DNA of 64,000 nucleotides from Solirubrobacterales bacterium (GCA_021155855.1 JAJNAZ010000001.1:124001-188000), one strand, 5' to 3'. Positions 1-7,863 are shown, numbered from the stretch's first letter. Program-made: numbers and translations. Notes: a model not told the origin generated them from the letters alone.

Positions 1-1
1 A

Positions 2-496
2 CCGGGCGGCGAGACCGTGATCACCCGCCTCGGTGACATCCTCGTTATCCAGGCGATCCGGTCGTGGATCGAGACCGATCCGGCGGCACAGACCGGATGG
101 CTCGGAGCCCTCAGGGACCGCCAGATCGGCCGCGCGATCTCACTTATCCACCGCGATCCGGCCCGGGCGTGGACGGTGGCCTCGCTGGCGGACGAGGTGG
201 CGATGTCGCGCTCGGCCTTCGCCCGCCGCTTCACCGAGCTCGTCGGCGAGCCCGCGATGCATTACCTGGCGCGCTGGCGGATGCACCTCGCGCTCGATTC
301 GCTCCGCGAGGACGCCGCCACCGTCGCCGAGCTCGCCAGCCGGCTCGGCTACCGCTCGGAAGCCGCGTTCGCCCGCGCGTTCAAGCGCGTCGTCGGGGTG
401 TCGCCCGGTGCGGTCAGGCGCGGCGCGCAACAGAGCGGAGCCGTCGGGGCGGCGCACATTCGATCCCGATCGACGCCGGTGGAGACGATTCGCTGA
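2..496 (+). CDS. AraC-family transcriptional regulator, C-terminal part
   Basis: The frame is open from the window edge, so the N-terminus (in this family usually a cupin-like sensor domain) lies outside. The visible part ends the sensor domain and then has two helix-turn-helix units. The first is around the segment WTVASLADEVAMSRSAFARR, and the second is around VAELASRLGYRSEAAFARAF followed by the family signature VGVSPGAVRR. It is likely a DNA-binding activator or repressor of a nearby operon. Its ligand and targets cannot be seen. The ATG at 17 is inside the domain and is not the true start. Confidence 0.85.
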   Translation, partial: PGGETVITRLGDILVIQAIRSWIETDPAAQTGWLGALRDRQIGRAISLIHRDPARAWTVASLADEVAMSRSAFARRFTELVGEPAMHYLARWRMHLALDSLREDAATVAELASRLGYRSEAAFARAFKRVVGVSPGAVRRGAQQSGAVGAAHIRSRSTPVETIR

Positions 497-574
497 CCAA
501 CCTCCGGCCTCGTGCGCCCGCGCTACCGAGGTTGGCGCTGAGCCGAGCAGTTGGCTCGGGGCCATCGAGGCGCC

Positions 575-970
575 TCAGTCGACCACCGCACGCTTGGACT
601 TGTCGCGAAGGCAGACGAAGGTCGTCCCCGCGGTTCCCTCCGAGCGCTGCTTGACAATCGCCCGGTAGACGCCCGAGCTCAGCGGGTCGACGATGACCTC
701 CCACTTGCCCTCTTCGTCCGTGTGGGTCTTGCCGAGCAGCTTGCGGCCACCGCTGCGCTTCTTCTTGAACACCTTCACGAGCCGGTTGTCCACGCAGGCC
801 TCGTTATGAGACTTGACCTTGCCGTGGAAGGCGGGGAAGGTCTGGCGCATGATGATCCGGCTGTCGATCTCGACCGTATTCGCGGCCGGCGCGGCGCTGA
901 TCGTCACGCCCGAGAACGCGAGCGCGAGGACCGCGGTGAGGGCCGGCTTTGGGGTGAGCGTGTTGGGCAT
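575..970 (-). CDS. Secreted protein of unknown function
   Basis: This is a 131-residue protein with a clear N-terminal signal peptide (hydrophobic ALTAVLALAFSGVTISAAPAA, cleavage near residues 27-30). The rest is basic and carries two cysteines near residues 59 and 119. The segment around residues 85-105 (GKTHTDEEGKWEV) resembles the Gly/Trp turn of carboxypeptidase-regulatory or Cna-B-like beta-sandwich repeats, so an extracellular beta fold is plausible. I do not recognise the family. It stands alone between the AraC gene and the divergent SnoaL-like gene. Confidence 0.7.
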   Translation of the reverse strand: MPNTLTPKPALTAVLALAFSGVTISAAPAANTVEIDSRIIMRQTFPAFHGKVKSHNEACVDNRLVKVFKKKRSGGRKLLGKTHTDEEGKWEVIVDPLSSGVYRAIVKQRSEGTAGTTFVCLRDKSKRAVVD

Positions 971-1111
971 CGGGCCTCAAACCTCCGTGTTCGGATCGGC
1001 TCCAAACCTATCCCAGGCGACCGCGATTGCAAGCGATGCGACCTGCGCGCAAGGCGGCGCGCCCGGTGTGGGATTGATTCGGACAGAAGCGCGAAAGACC
1101 AGGGCTCGCGG

Positions 1112-1117
1112 GATACT
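1112..1117 (+). promoter_or_regulatory. -10 box GATACT of a near-leaderless promoter
   Basis: GATACT lies exactly 9 bases before the ATG at 1127. The same hexamer at the same distance precedes the SnoaL-like genes at 5414 and 9112. There is no Shine-Dalgarno between box and start, so the transcript should begin at or within about 3 bases of the ATG. Confidence 0.55.
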
Positions 1118-1126
1118 GGGCGGGCG

Positions 1127-1525
1127 ATGTCGCAGGAGAACGTCGACAAGGTCCGAGACTTCATCGACGCCTATAACAGGCGTGACTTCGACGCCGCCAT
1201 CGAGTCGTTCGATCCCGAGATCGACTTCGTGCTTCCGGCGCATCAGAGCGCAGACTCGGGCCGCGGTGCGGACCACGTGATCCGCTTCTTCGAGGGCCTC
1301 GACGAGACCTTCGACGAGGTTCGGCTGCTGCCGCAGGAGTTCGTCGACGGCGGGGACCGCGTCGCGACTCGGCTTCGCCACCACGCGCAGGGCAAGGGGA
1401 GCGGGCTGGCGCTCGACGAGGAGCTGTACCACCAGGTCACGACCTTCCGCAGTGGGAGGATCGTGCGGATCGAGTACTTCGCCGACTGGAACGCCGCCCT
1501 CGAAGCCGCCGGGCTGCCGGAGTAG
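1127..1525 (+). CDS. SnoaL-like (NTF2 fold) protein, MSQENV family
   Basis: This is a 132-residue member of the SnoaL/NTF2-like alpha+beta barrel fold. It starts MSQENVDKVRDFIDAYNRRD and ends EYFADWNAALEAAGLPE, the usual ends of this Thermoleophilia paralogue family. The start was chosen because this N-terminus and the upstream GATACT box are shared with the copies at 5414 and 9112. Such proteins bind small hydrophobic molecules or act as small isomerases or hydrolases, but the substrate is unknown. A broken second copy begins 3 bases after its stop. Confidence 0.85.
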   Translation: MSQENVDKVRDFIDAYNRRDFDAAIESFDPEIDFVLPAHQSADSGRGADHVIRFFEGLDETFDEVRLLPQEFVDGGDRVATRLRHHAQGKGSGLALDEELYHQVTTFRSGRIVRIEYFADWNAALEAAGLPE

Positions 1526-1528
1526 GTC

Positions 1529-1575
1529 ATGTCGCAGGAGAACGTTTGAGGCGGTCAGGCGGGCCAGCGACGCCA
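1529..1575 (+). pseudogene. SnoaL-like gene, 5' fragment only
   Basis: ATG at 1529 starts MSQENV and then hits TGA because of one extra T. Skipping that base restores EAVRRASDA, the normal continuation of the family. Homology stops at about 1575, just where the tRNA-His-derived repeat begins. This is therefore a stub of a gene cut off by the islet boundary. Confidence 0.7.
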
Positions 1576-1582
1576 AGCCGGG

Positions 1583-1653
1583 ATGCGCAGAACCCCGCAT
1601 CAGCGGGGGCTCCCTGAGGGGTGAGCTGGGACTCGAACCCACGACCGCCTGGA
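1583..1653. repeat. Left att-like repeat: copy of the tRNA-His 3' half and its terminator
   Basis: This block matches 4658-4729. It includes a 12-base identity (TGAGGGGTGAGC), then a 2-base deletion relative to the tRNA, then 27 identical bases covering the T-arm to the anticodon stem of tRNA-His. A diverged copy of the tRNA terminator hairpin lies at its left. It is the expected scar of site-specific integration into the 3' end of a tRNA gene. Confidence 0.75.
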
Positions 1654-1701
1654 GACCCGCCACGAAGGCCGGCAGGAGGCCAGCTCTGAAAACTCAGGCA
1701 G

Positions 1702-2868
1702 CTAGTGGCATTTCACGTGCACGCACTGCCGCTTATCCCCGTTCCCTCTGGCCCGGTTGCCGCCGCCGTCGATAACGCCTTTGACCGCCTTGATCCCGAG
1801 GGCCGCGTTGCGCGTCGCCCGGTTCTTCGCCAGCCTCGTCGAGCGGCTCTCGACGTCAAAGCCGTCGTCCTTCGCCCCAGTGGAAACGTTGCGCTTCAGG
1901 ACATAGCTGCCCTTGTGGTTGACCAGGAACCCATCGCCCCCGCTCCTGTTGACCACGTTTCGGCGGACGATGTTGTCGGCCCCGCCGAAATCAGGTCCGT
2001 CGGCAAAGTCGACGCCGAGACTGATGCCCCTCCCGCGAGCGTCAACGACCACGTTGCGGGCAACCAGGTTCTCGCGTCCCGTGGCCGAGATGCTCTCCTG
2101 TGCCCGGGCGACGTGGTTCCGGGCGATCACGTTTCGGTTGCCGGGACCGACGACGATGCCGCCGCCTCGACTGATGCGGTTATCTCGCATCTCGTTGCGG
2201 TTCGCCTCAACCAGGATCGCTGGCCCATTGTCCGACAGGCGGTTCGTCTTGATCAGGTTGTCGGTCGAATCCGCGACGTGGATGCCGGGGCCGGGGTTGT
2301 TCCGGAACGTGTTGTCGACGATCCGGACGTCATGGGAGCCGAACAGGCCGAGGCCGTCGCCCTCGGGAGGGATGTTGTCGCTTCCCGAGCTGTCGCGGAT
2401 CCGGCTGTGGGACACCTCGTTGAATATCAAGCCGAAAGAAGTGTTCTTCTTGGAGGAGATGTCCAGCACCCGGCTGGCGCGGGCCTTGAATACGAACACG
2501 CCGGCGTCGAACTCGCGCACGGAGCCGTCCCTCATCGTGACCCCGTCGTGGCCCCTGTTGAACACCCCGATGTCACAAAACTCCTTCCGGGGGTTGCAGC
2601 CGGCAGCCGGGGTGCCGTCTCCGTCGATCCGGTGCCCGTTCAGATCGAGGGTGATGTCGTCGGCGCCGATCACGATGCCATGGTTCGGGCAGTCGACGAG
2701 GTCGCCGTCGAGCGTCGTGTCGGCGGTGATCGTCTCGCCGCACTTGGGCTGTGTGTTCGCGGCCTCGGCCCCGTTCAACGTCAGAAGGCCGAACACCGTC
2801 AAGGCGAACACCACCACGAGCAAGACCAGCGTCGCCGAGGCGGCGTGGTAGCGAGGCTTGGCTGACAC
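1702..2868 (-). CDS. Right-handed parallel beta-helix repeat protein, exported
   Basis: The protein is 388 residues long. A transmembrane/signal segment lies at about residues 10-35 (LVLLVVVFALTVFGLLTLNG). It is followed by NosD/pectate-lyase-like beta-helix coils: repeated short NxVxxN-type rungs such as RIVDNTFRNNPGPGIHV and NLVARNVVVDARGRGISL. The fold usually binds or cleaves polysaccharides at the cell surface, and no catalytic set is obvious. The GTG start at 2868 was chosen because of the GGGGAGGA Shine-Dalgarno just upstream. A longer frame upstream lacks coding character. It is divergent from the arylsulfotransferase gene. Confidence 0.8.
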   Translation of the reverse strand: MSAKPRYHAASATLVLLVVVFALTVFGLLTLNGAEAANTQPKCGETITADTTLDGDLVDCPNHGIVIGADDITLDLNGHRIDGDGTPAAGCNPRKEFCDIGVFNRGHDGVTMRDGSVREFDAGVFVFKARASRVLDISSKKNTSFGLIFNEVSHSRIRDSSGSDNIPPEGDGLGLFGSHDVRIVDNTFRNNPGPGIHVADSTDNLIKTNRLSDNGPAILVEANRNEMRDNRISRGGGIVVGPGNRNVIARNHVARAQESISATGRENLVARNVVVDARGRGISLGVDFADGPDFGGADNIVRRNVVNRSGGDGFLVNHKGSYVLKRNVSTGAKDDGFDVESRSTRLAKNRATRNAALGIKAVKGVIDGGGNRARGNGDKRQCVHVKCH

Positions 2869-3155
2869 CCTTGTCCTCCCCCCTTGTGTGGGTCGCGCTC
2901 GACGAGGTCGCGCTTCAGGCGAACCTACCCCAAGCGTCCGGTGAGCACAAGTCTCGATTCTGGCGCGGGCCTCGGCGGTTGCTGCTTGATCCGGACCGCA
3001 TGGACCTGGCACCGGCAAAGCCCGCGCTAGAAAAGGTCGGTGGGACGCCAGAGGGGCCGGAGCTTCCGGGCGCGCCGGGCTGAGTCGAACCCGAGCCAGT
3101 CGCGACTTTAGGTACGCTGGCCGTCGTCGGCAAGCGGACAGCGAGGAGGGAACGG

Positions 3156-4571
3156 GTGCACGGTACTCGCATCGCAGCGACCGCGGCGGTGCTCGCTGCC
3201 GGCCTCATCGGTGCCCTGACGGCTCCGAGCGCGGCCGAAGCCAAGATCAAGCTCCGCGGCTCCGGGCTCGAGCCGGGCTTTCGAGCCAAAATTCACGACT
3301 ACACCGTCCCATGCACCGAGAGCACCAGGCTCTTCGTCAAAACAACCGGGGCCACCAAGGCGCGGATTGGTCGCGGCCGCTGGTCTACCAGATCGCGCGA
3401 GCGAACCGTGCAGCTGCGGGAGGGTCAGGCCATCAAGGTGGCAAAGAAGGCACACGGCTCAGCAACCACTTACTCGATCCGCTGCCTGCCCGCTGACTTC
3501 CCCGACTACGAGTTCACCCGGCGACAAGAGCCGCGACACGACTTCTACATCATGACCCCGGACGGTTCCGCCGCCCATTACGTCGTCGTCCTGGATTCGT
3601 GGGGCGTGCCGGTCTGGTGGTACAGGGTCAATCCGACCGTCGCCGCAATCGATGCCAAGGTGCTCGGCAAGCAGATCGTATGGACGAGCGTTTACGGCGG
3701 CATGTTTCTGCCCAACCAAGGCACTCCCTATGAATTTCGCCGGCCCGATGGGACCCTGGTGCGCTCGTTGAAGACCGTCGGAGCGACCACCGACTTCCAC
3801 GATCTCCAGCCGACCAGGGACGGAAACTTCTTGCTGCTCTCCTACCGCCGTCGCTCGGGGGTTGACGTCAGCGCGTACAAGGGCGACGCCGAGGCCGCCG
3901 TGTACGACGGCGTGGTCCAAAAGTTGACCCCGGATGGACAGCTTGTTTGGGAATGGTCTACCGCCGGCCACGTCGGTCTGGATGAGACTGGGCGCTGGTG
4001 GAGCGAACTCGAAGAACCCTATGACCTCGTTCACATCAACGCCGTGGAGCCATTGGCGGGTGGGGACATCCTGATCTCGCTGCGCCACACCGACGCCGTG
4101 TACCGCATCGATGGTGCGACGGGAGAGGTCGAGTGGAAGCTGGGAGGAACCCCGACCGAAAACTCATTGATCGTCCGCAACGATCCGTATGGATCCAATC
4201 CACTGGCCGGCCAACACGACATCCGCCACCTCGGCCGGGGTGTGATCTCGATCTACGACAACGGTACCGGCCTTGGTCGCGCGCCAAGGGCGGTGCGCTA
4301 CCGCATCAAGGGGCACTCCGCCACCCTGATCGATTCGCAGAGCGACTCACATGCCTCAAACTCTTCCTGTTGCGGCTCGGCTCTCTACTCGAAAGGCTAT
4401 TGGCTGGTCTCCTGGGGTGGCCTCCCGCTGATCACCGAGTTCGCTCCGAACAACCGCCGCACCTTCAAGCTCACCCTCACGGCCCTTAGTTACCGGGCCA
4501 TCGGGGTCAACAGTCTCAATATCCACGATTTCCGTGCCGGCATGAACGCCCAGGTCAAGCCGATGCGTTAG
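3156..4571 (+). CDS. Arylsulfotransferase (ASST) family protein, secreted
   Basis: The protein has 471 residues with a signal peptide (AATAAVLAAGLIGALTAPSAAEA). It is followed by a beta-propeller with the ASST features DFHDLQPTRDGNFLLLSYR, HINAVEPLAGGDILISLRH, VEWKLGG and GQHDIRHLGRGVISIYDNG. Family members move sulfate between phenolic compounds, while some relatives are structural. The conserved His-containing DFHD and GQHD motifs are present. The GTG start has a strong GAGGAGGG ribosome binding site 7 bases upstream. It is cargo of the tRNA-His islet. Whether it is active on aryl sulfates is inference from family. Confidence 0.85.
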   Translation: MHGTRIAATAAVLAAGLIGALTAPSAAEAKIKLRGSGLEPGFRAKIHDYTVPCTESTRLFVKTTGATKARIGRGRWSTRSRERTVQLREGQAIKVAKKAHGSATTYSIRCLPADFPDYEFTRRQEPRHDFYIMTPDGSAAHYVVVLDSWGVPVWWYRVNPTVAAIDAKVLGKQIVWTSVYGGMFLPNQGTPYEFRRPDGTLVRSLKTVGATTDFHDLQPTRDGNFLLLSYRRRSGVDVSAYKGDAEAAVYDGVVQKLTPDGQLVWEWSTAGHVGLDETGRWWSELEEPYDLVHINAVEPLAGGDILISLRHTDAVYRIDGATGEVEWKLGGTPTENSLIVRNDPYGSNPLAGQHDIRHLGRGVISIYDNGTGLGRAPRAVRYRIKGHSATLIDSQSDSHASNSSCCGSALYSKGYWLVSWGGLPLITEFAPNNRRTFKLTLTALSYRAIGVNSLNIHDFRAGMNAQVKPMR

Positions 4572-4657
4572 GCACCGCTTGGGGCGGCACGGAGGCTTCA
4601 CCGTCTAGGGCGAACCCGTCGTCGCCGGAGTTAATTCCGACCTGATCGGTCATGTAA

Positions 4658-4729
4658 ATGCGCAAAACCCGCCCAAGCGGGGCTTTCGTGAGGGGTGAGC
4701 GATGGGACTCGAACCCACGACCGCCTGGA
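4658..4729. repeat. Right att-like repeat, 3' half of the intact tRNA-His gene
   Basis: This is the partner of 1583-1653. It runs from the tRNA terminator into the anticodon stem of tRNA-His. Integration kept this copy functional, as is typical of tRNA-targeted elements. Confidence 0.7.
4661..4688 (-). terminator. Rho-independent terminator of tRNA-His
   Basis: Read on the minus strand, CCCCGC-TTGG-GCGGG is followed by TTTTG just after the tRNA 3' end. A diverged copy sits at 1590-1613 as part of the left repeat. Confidence 0.7.
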
Positions 4730-4766
4730 CCACAACCAGGAGCTCTACCAACTGAGCTACGCTCAC
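4694..4766 (-). tRNA. tRNA-His(GTG)
   Basis: The cloverleaf is complete. The acceptor stem is GTGAGCG/CGCTCAC, the D-arm is GCTC...GAGC, the anticodon stem-loop is CCTGG-TTGTGGT-CCAGG with anticodon GTG, and the T-loop is TTCGAGT. The base at 4767 supplies the G(-1) typical of tRNA-His, facing discriminator C. CCA is not encoded. Confidence 0.95.
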
Positions 4767-4924
4767 CGCGCCCGCCCAATGTAGCGGCTGCGGGCGCATA
4801 CCTCTCCCCCTTCCTGCCAGCCCCCGCCGCGGGTTGCGAGGCACGCTGGCGCCGTCAGCCGGGCGGGTCGAACGCGCGCGCTCCGTCCCCGCTCGTAACC
4901 ATGGAAACGAGCGTTCGAAGGTCT

Positions 4925-4948
4925 GTTTTCACGGGTGCGGCCGGGGTA
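4925..4948 (+). promoter_or_regulatory. SigB/SigF-like promoter upstream of the csbD-like gene
   Basis: GTTT at 4925 and GGGTA at 4944 are separated by 15 bases, matching the GTTT-N14-16-GGGTA pattern of actinobacterial SigB/SigF general-stress promoters. It lies 38 bases before the start of a csbD homologue, a known SigB-controlled gene in Bacillus. Confidence 0.55.
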
Positions 4949-4985
4949 GGCGTATGGGGACAGACCCGTTAGGAGGATCCACAAA

Positions 4986-5174
4986 GTGAGCATCACAGAC
5001 AAGATCAGCGGCAAGGCGAAGCAGGTCAAGGGCGACCTCACCGGCGACCCCGAGACCCGCCACAAAGGCCGGCAAGAGGAGCGCAAGGGCGAGAAGAAGG
5101 AGGAGCTCGGCCGCGCCCAGGAGCGCGCCGACCGCAAGGCCGAAGAGGTGGCGGACCTCGAGCGCAGGACCTGA
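4986..5174 (+). CDS. CsbD-family stress protein
   Basis: This is a 62-residue, highly charged, helical protein beginning MSITDKISGKAKQVKGDLTG, the CsbD signature. These small cytoplasmic proteins accumulate under general stress, and their biochemical role is unknown. The GTG start follows AGGAGG by 9 bases. A SigB-like promoter precedes it and a strong terminator follows, so it is probably a single-gene stress-induced unit. It lies between the two tRNA islets. Confidence 0.85.
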   Translation: MSITDKISGKAKQVKGDLTGDPETRHKGRQEERKGEKKEELGRAQERADRKAEEVADLERRT

Positions 5175-5202
5175 CCAGATCACCGGTCGAGAGTGATCGA
5201 GG

Positions 5203-5232
5203 AGCCCGGCAGGATGCCGGGCTCTTTCTTTG
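5203..5232 (+). terminator. Rho-independent terminator after csbD-like gene
   Basis: A perfect 9-bp GAGCCCGGC/GCCGGGCTC-type stem with a short AGGAT loop is followed by TTTCTTT. It is placed 30 bases after the csbD-like stop. Confidence 0.85.
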
Positions 5233-5239
5233 CCGCCCC

Positions 5240-5285
5240 GCAGCGCCCCCGGCAGGATTCGAACCTGCGGCCCGCTGCTTAGAAG
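5240..5285. repeat. Left att of the tRNA-Arg islet, 46-bp perfect repeat
   Basis: It is identical over 46 bases to 10217-10262, which is the 3' half of tRNA-Arg(UCU). One mismatch is then followed by four more matching bases. The sequence left of it resembles no tRNA, so this is a displaced 3' fragment, the typical product of tRNA-targeted integration. Confidence 0.9.
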
Positions 5286-5398
5286 CCAGCAACGGCGCCG
5301 AGGACGGCTGACGACGCAGGACACGAATCCTGCTTGCAGACACGGGTTTCGACCCCTCCGACGCGGCCGACCCGCTGGCGCAGTAGAAGCCGGCGCGA

Positions 5399-5404
5399 GA
5401 TACT
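5399..5404 (+). promoter_or_regulatory. -10 box GATACT of a near-leaderless promoter
   Basis: GATACT is followed by GAGCGGGCG and then ATG (5414). The spacing of 9 matches the copies at 1112 and 9122-9127 (minus). Confidence 0.55.
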
Positions 5405-5413
5405 GAGCGGGCG

Positions 5414-5815
5414 ATGTCGCAGGAGAACGTGGAGGCTCTCCGCCAATCGAACGAGGCCTTTGATCGGCGCGACCGGGTTGCGTGGCTAGCGACCCGTGAT
5501 GATCAGGACTACGAAGTCGTTACCAGCCGCTACTGGCCCGAAGCTGATGCGGTGCGCGGTCGCGAGGCCGCCTGGGAGTTCTACGTCAAGGCCGCTGAGG
5601 CGTTCGAGCGGCTTCCCGTGGACGCCGAACTCGTGGATGCCGGGGCCGACAAGGTCTTGGTCCACTGGCGGCATGATGTGCGCGGAAGGGCAAGCGGCGC
5701 AGAGGTTGAGATCAACTATTGGATCGTCGTCACGTTCCGGGAGGGGAGAATCGTTCGCGACGAGTGGTTCGCGGACCGTGCCGAGGCCCTCGAGGCCGCC
5801 GGGCTGACGGAGTAG
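5414..5815 (+). CDS. SnoaL-like (NTF2 fold) protein, MSQENV family
   Basis: This is a 133-residue NTF2-fold protein starting MSQENVEALRQSNEAFDRRD and ending WFADRAEALEAAGLTE. The charged pocket-forming strand GAEVEINYWIVVTFREGRI is typical of the family. Its ligand and reaction are unknown. It sits just inside the left att of the tRNA-Arg islet under its own GATACT promoter. Three bases after its stop begins a second, broken family member, suggesting that the two were once co-transcribed. Confidence 0.85.
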   Translation: MSQENVEALRQSNEAFDRRDRVAWLATRDDQDYEVVTSRYWPEADAVRGREAAWEFYVKAAEAFERLPVDAELVDAGADKVLVHWRHDVRGRASGAEVEINYWIVVTFREGRIVRDEWFADRAEALEAAGLTE

Positions 5816-5818
5816 GTG

Positions 5819-5980
5819 ATGTCGCAGGAGAACGTCGAGATCGTGCGGAGCTACTTTGAGGGCACCGGCGGTCCGCTCGAAGGCGAATCGCGGTCGACCC
5901 TAGCCAAGGAACACTTCTCGGCGTTGGTCGCCAGATTCTGGGAGGCCGACGGCGACTGGTATCCGGTGTGTAGGGCCTGA
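5819..5980 (+). pseudogene. SnoaL-like gene, N-terminal half (split by inversion)
   Basis: The ATG at 5819 starts MSQENVEIVRSYFEGTGG, and homology runs to ...WEADGDWYPV. The frame then ends after three unrelated codons (CRA, stop). The natural continuation of this subfamily is YPVRKFPEARPCHG. Exactly that C-terminal part, starting VRKFPEVRPCHG, lies on the opposite strand at 9537-9214. Joining the halves gives a full-length protein of about 155 residues. Confidence 0.8.
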
Positions 5981-6102
5981 AAGGGGTTGCCCCCCACCCC
6001 TGGCCGCCGTAGAAAGGGACAGGGCGGAGGCCCGCTACGCCTGACGACGCCGGGCGCCCTGGCCTAACGGACCGATCCTCAGGCGTGGGCCGTATACCTG
6101 AC

Positions 6103-6729
6103 ATGTCCCCTATCCAGATCCCGGTGGCGCTCGTGGTGTCCGGCCTGCTCGCCGTCGCTTCACTCAGCCTCGCGGCGGATCGAGGTGAGTCCACGCCACG
6201 GGGGGACAGGGATGCGGCCACTGAGCCCGAACCCGAGACGGTCCGTCGCTGCAAGACGGCGATCTTCGGCGACCTCATTCCTGGGTGGCGGAAGCGGGCC
6301 GTGGTCGCGGGCCCAGTCGCTTTGGTGCCTGGGGAGCGGAACTTCGGACCCCCGGGTTTGTTCGGGCCGGATGCCGTAATCAAGGTCCTCGCCGTGGTCG
6401 ATGCTCGGGCGAGGGTGACGCTGGCGGTGCCCGAAGCCGAGCGCCAGCGCCTCTCCCTCCTGTACGACTTCGGGCCCGGGCCGAGCCGCGACATTCGGTT
6501 CTCCGACGGCACCTCGTCGGTGCGCTTTCGCGCCTGTTCGCGGTCGGGTGCCGAGTACCCGGGTCCCGGGGGATACCCGGGTCGCGAGACCCAGTTCAAC
6601 GGCCTCTTCTTCGTTCGCGGCGCGCATTGCGCCGCGATTGAGGTCTGGACCGAGGGGCGCACCAACCCCAGGCGCCGCTGGCTCCCCTTCGGCGTCAGCG
6701 AGCGCCGGTGTCCGCCCAGGCGGGCCTGA
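6103..6729 (+). CDS. Secreted protein of unknown function
   Basis: The protein has about 208 residues with a signal peptide (PVALVVSGLLAVASLSLAA) and a basic, arginine-rich mature part. Cysteines lie near residues 50, 140, 164 and 196 and may pair. The run FGDLIPGWRKRAVVAGPVALVPG recalls secreted proteins found widely in Thermoleophilia, but I cannot name a family. ATG 6103 was preferred to GTG 6085 because a TATACC box directly precedes it and the signal peptide then begins normally. It lies at one end of the putative inverted segment. Confidence 0.65.
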   Translation: MSPIQIPVALVVSGLLAVASLSLAADRGESTPRGDRDAATEPEPETVRRCKTAIFGDLIPGWRKRAVVAGPVALVPGERNFGPPGLFGPDAVIKVLAVVDARARVTLAVPEAERQRLSLLYDFGPGPSRDIRFSDGTSSVRFRACSRSGAEYPGPGGYPGRETQFNGLFFVRGAHCAAIEVWTEGRTNPRRRWLPFGVSERRCPPRRA

Positions 6730-6766
6730 TTCGTCCTTGTCTCTTTGCCAAGTCGCAGGTCGCGCT

Positions 6767-7399
6767 TCACACGGTGACCTTTCGCAGCGGCTGCGGCTCG
6801 GGCTTCGGCCGCTCGACCGGCGGCGCGAGGGCGCTCTCGATCAGCGGCAGGAGCTCGCCCAGGGTGTACGGCTCGCCACTCGGCCGCCTGTGGTCGGTAC
6901 CGGTGCGGGCGACTTGCTCGGCGCATAGCGGCCATCGTCGAGCCACCTGCGAAGCGCCCGGACGCGCGCCCGGTCGGCTTCGAGCTCGGCCAGCTTCGTT
7001 GCCGCCTTCCGGCTGCGCTCCCGGCCCTGCTCGCTCTCGTGGTCGAGCTTCGTCGTGTATTCCTCGCAGTGTTCCTCGATCGCCGCCCTGAGGTCGGCCT
7101 CGGCGTCGGCGGCGGCCTGCCCTAGCCCGTCGGCCTTCGCCTCGGCGAGCGCCACGGCCTCGCGGGCTTTCGGGGCAGGCGGCTTCGGATCGGACTTGAG
7201 CTTGCCTCGGGCGCGGTCGGCGAGCGCCTGGCGGTCGGCCTGTTCGGCGTCCTGCACTGCTCTCTTGGCCTCATCCACGGCGGCTGCGGCCGCCGCGGCC
7301 TCGGCGCGCAGGCGCGCCAGCTCCTCGATCTGACGGCTTAGCTTCGGGACGAGGCTGTCGCAGCTCGGCCGGCGGCGTGTCGATGGTGCGGTTATGCAT
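6767..7399 (-). pseudogene. Phage-type coiled-coil protein, frameshifted twice
   Basis: ATG 7399 (GGGAGGA 5 bases upstream) starts MHNRTIDTPPAEL. The frame then shifts near 7360 to a long Ala/Glu-rich coiled coil (open 6841-7278, ...LRRWLDDGRYAPSKSPAP). It shifts again near 6880 to a natural-looking C-terminus (PYTLGELLPLIESALAPP, ending KVTV). Two shifts in one gene indicate decay rather than programmed shifting. The start overlaps the stop of the upstream gene (ATGCATAA), so the pair was translationally coupled. It is probably a phage structural or accessory gene of unknown function. Confidence 0.65.
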
Positions 7400-7863
7400 C
7401 ACGTCCTCCCTGGTTGCCGCGGTTCATGCGGCGGTACTGGTCGATGTCGATCGCCAGATGGCGGATCGCGTCGCGCCGCTCTTCGGGCTGGGCGCGGATC
7501 TGCGACTCAAAGCTGGGCGGCACGGGCGGGGTGCCGCGCGCTCCGCCGCCTAAGCCGCCGGACTGCCGGCCGCGCTGCCTCGCAACCCCCCGTGCGAACT
7601 CCTGAGCGTCGGCCTGGATCTCTTCAACGCTCTCACCCTGGACCCAGCGTCCTGCCTCCAGTGGCAGTCCCTTCCTCGTGCGCGGCGATGGCCTTGAGCA
7701 CGTCGGGGTCGGAGACCCCCGGCTCGGCCTCGGATCCGCTGTGCGGGGACTCGGCCGTGTTCGAGTCGCTCGGCTCAGAGTCCACGCGCGCAGACTGCGT
7801 CGGCGCGTCGGGCGGCTCCTTTCCGGCTGCGGCCCTGATCGCCCGGTTCATCTCGTCGGTCAT
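7392..7863 (-). pseudogene. Phage-type acidic (scaffold-like) protein, frameshifted
   Basis: ATG 7863 has a GAGGAGG ribosome binding site and starts MTDEMNRAIRAAAGKEPPD, an acidic low-complexity N-terminus. Near 7640 the frame runs to a premature stop. The -1 frame continues sensibly (WVQGESVEEIQADAQEFARG...) to ...DIDQYRRMNRGNQGGRDA and a TAA overlapping the next start. The order of acidic head, GESVEEIQADA motif and coupled downstream gene resembles head-scaffold genes of actinobacterial prophages, but this is a tentative match. Confidence 0.6.

Larger units (their letters stand above)
1583..4729. mobile_element. Islet integrated at tRNA-His (cargo: beta-helix protein and arylsulfotransferase)
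   Basis: About 3.1 kb is bounded by direct repeats of the 3' half of tRNA-His, with the intact tRNA at the right end. The two cargo genes are divergent, with a 287-bp space between them. No integrase, transposase or relaxase is visible, so the element is either a decayed remnant or was mobilised in trans. The left junction coincides with the truncation of a SnoaL-like gene. Confidence 0.6.
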
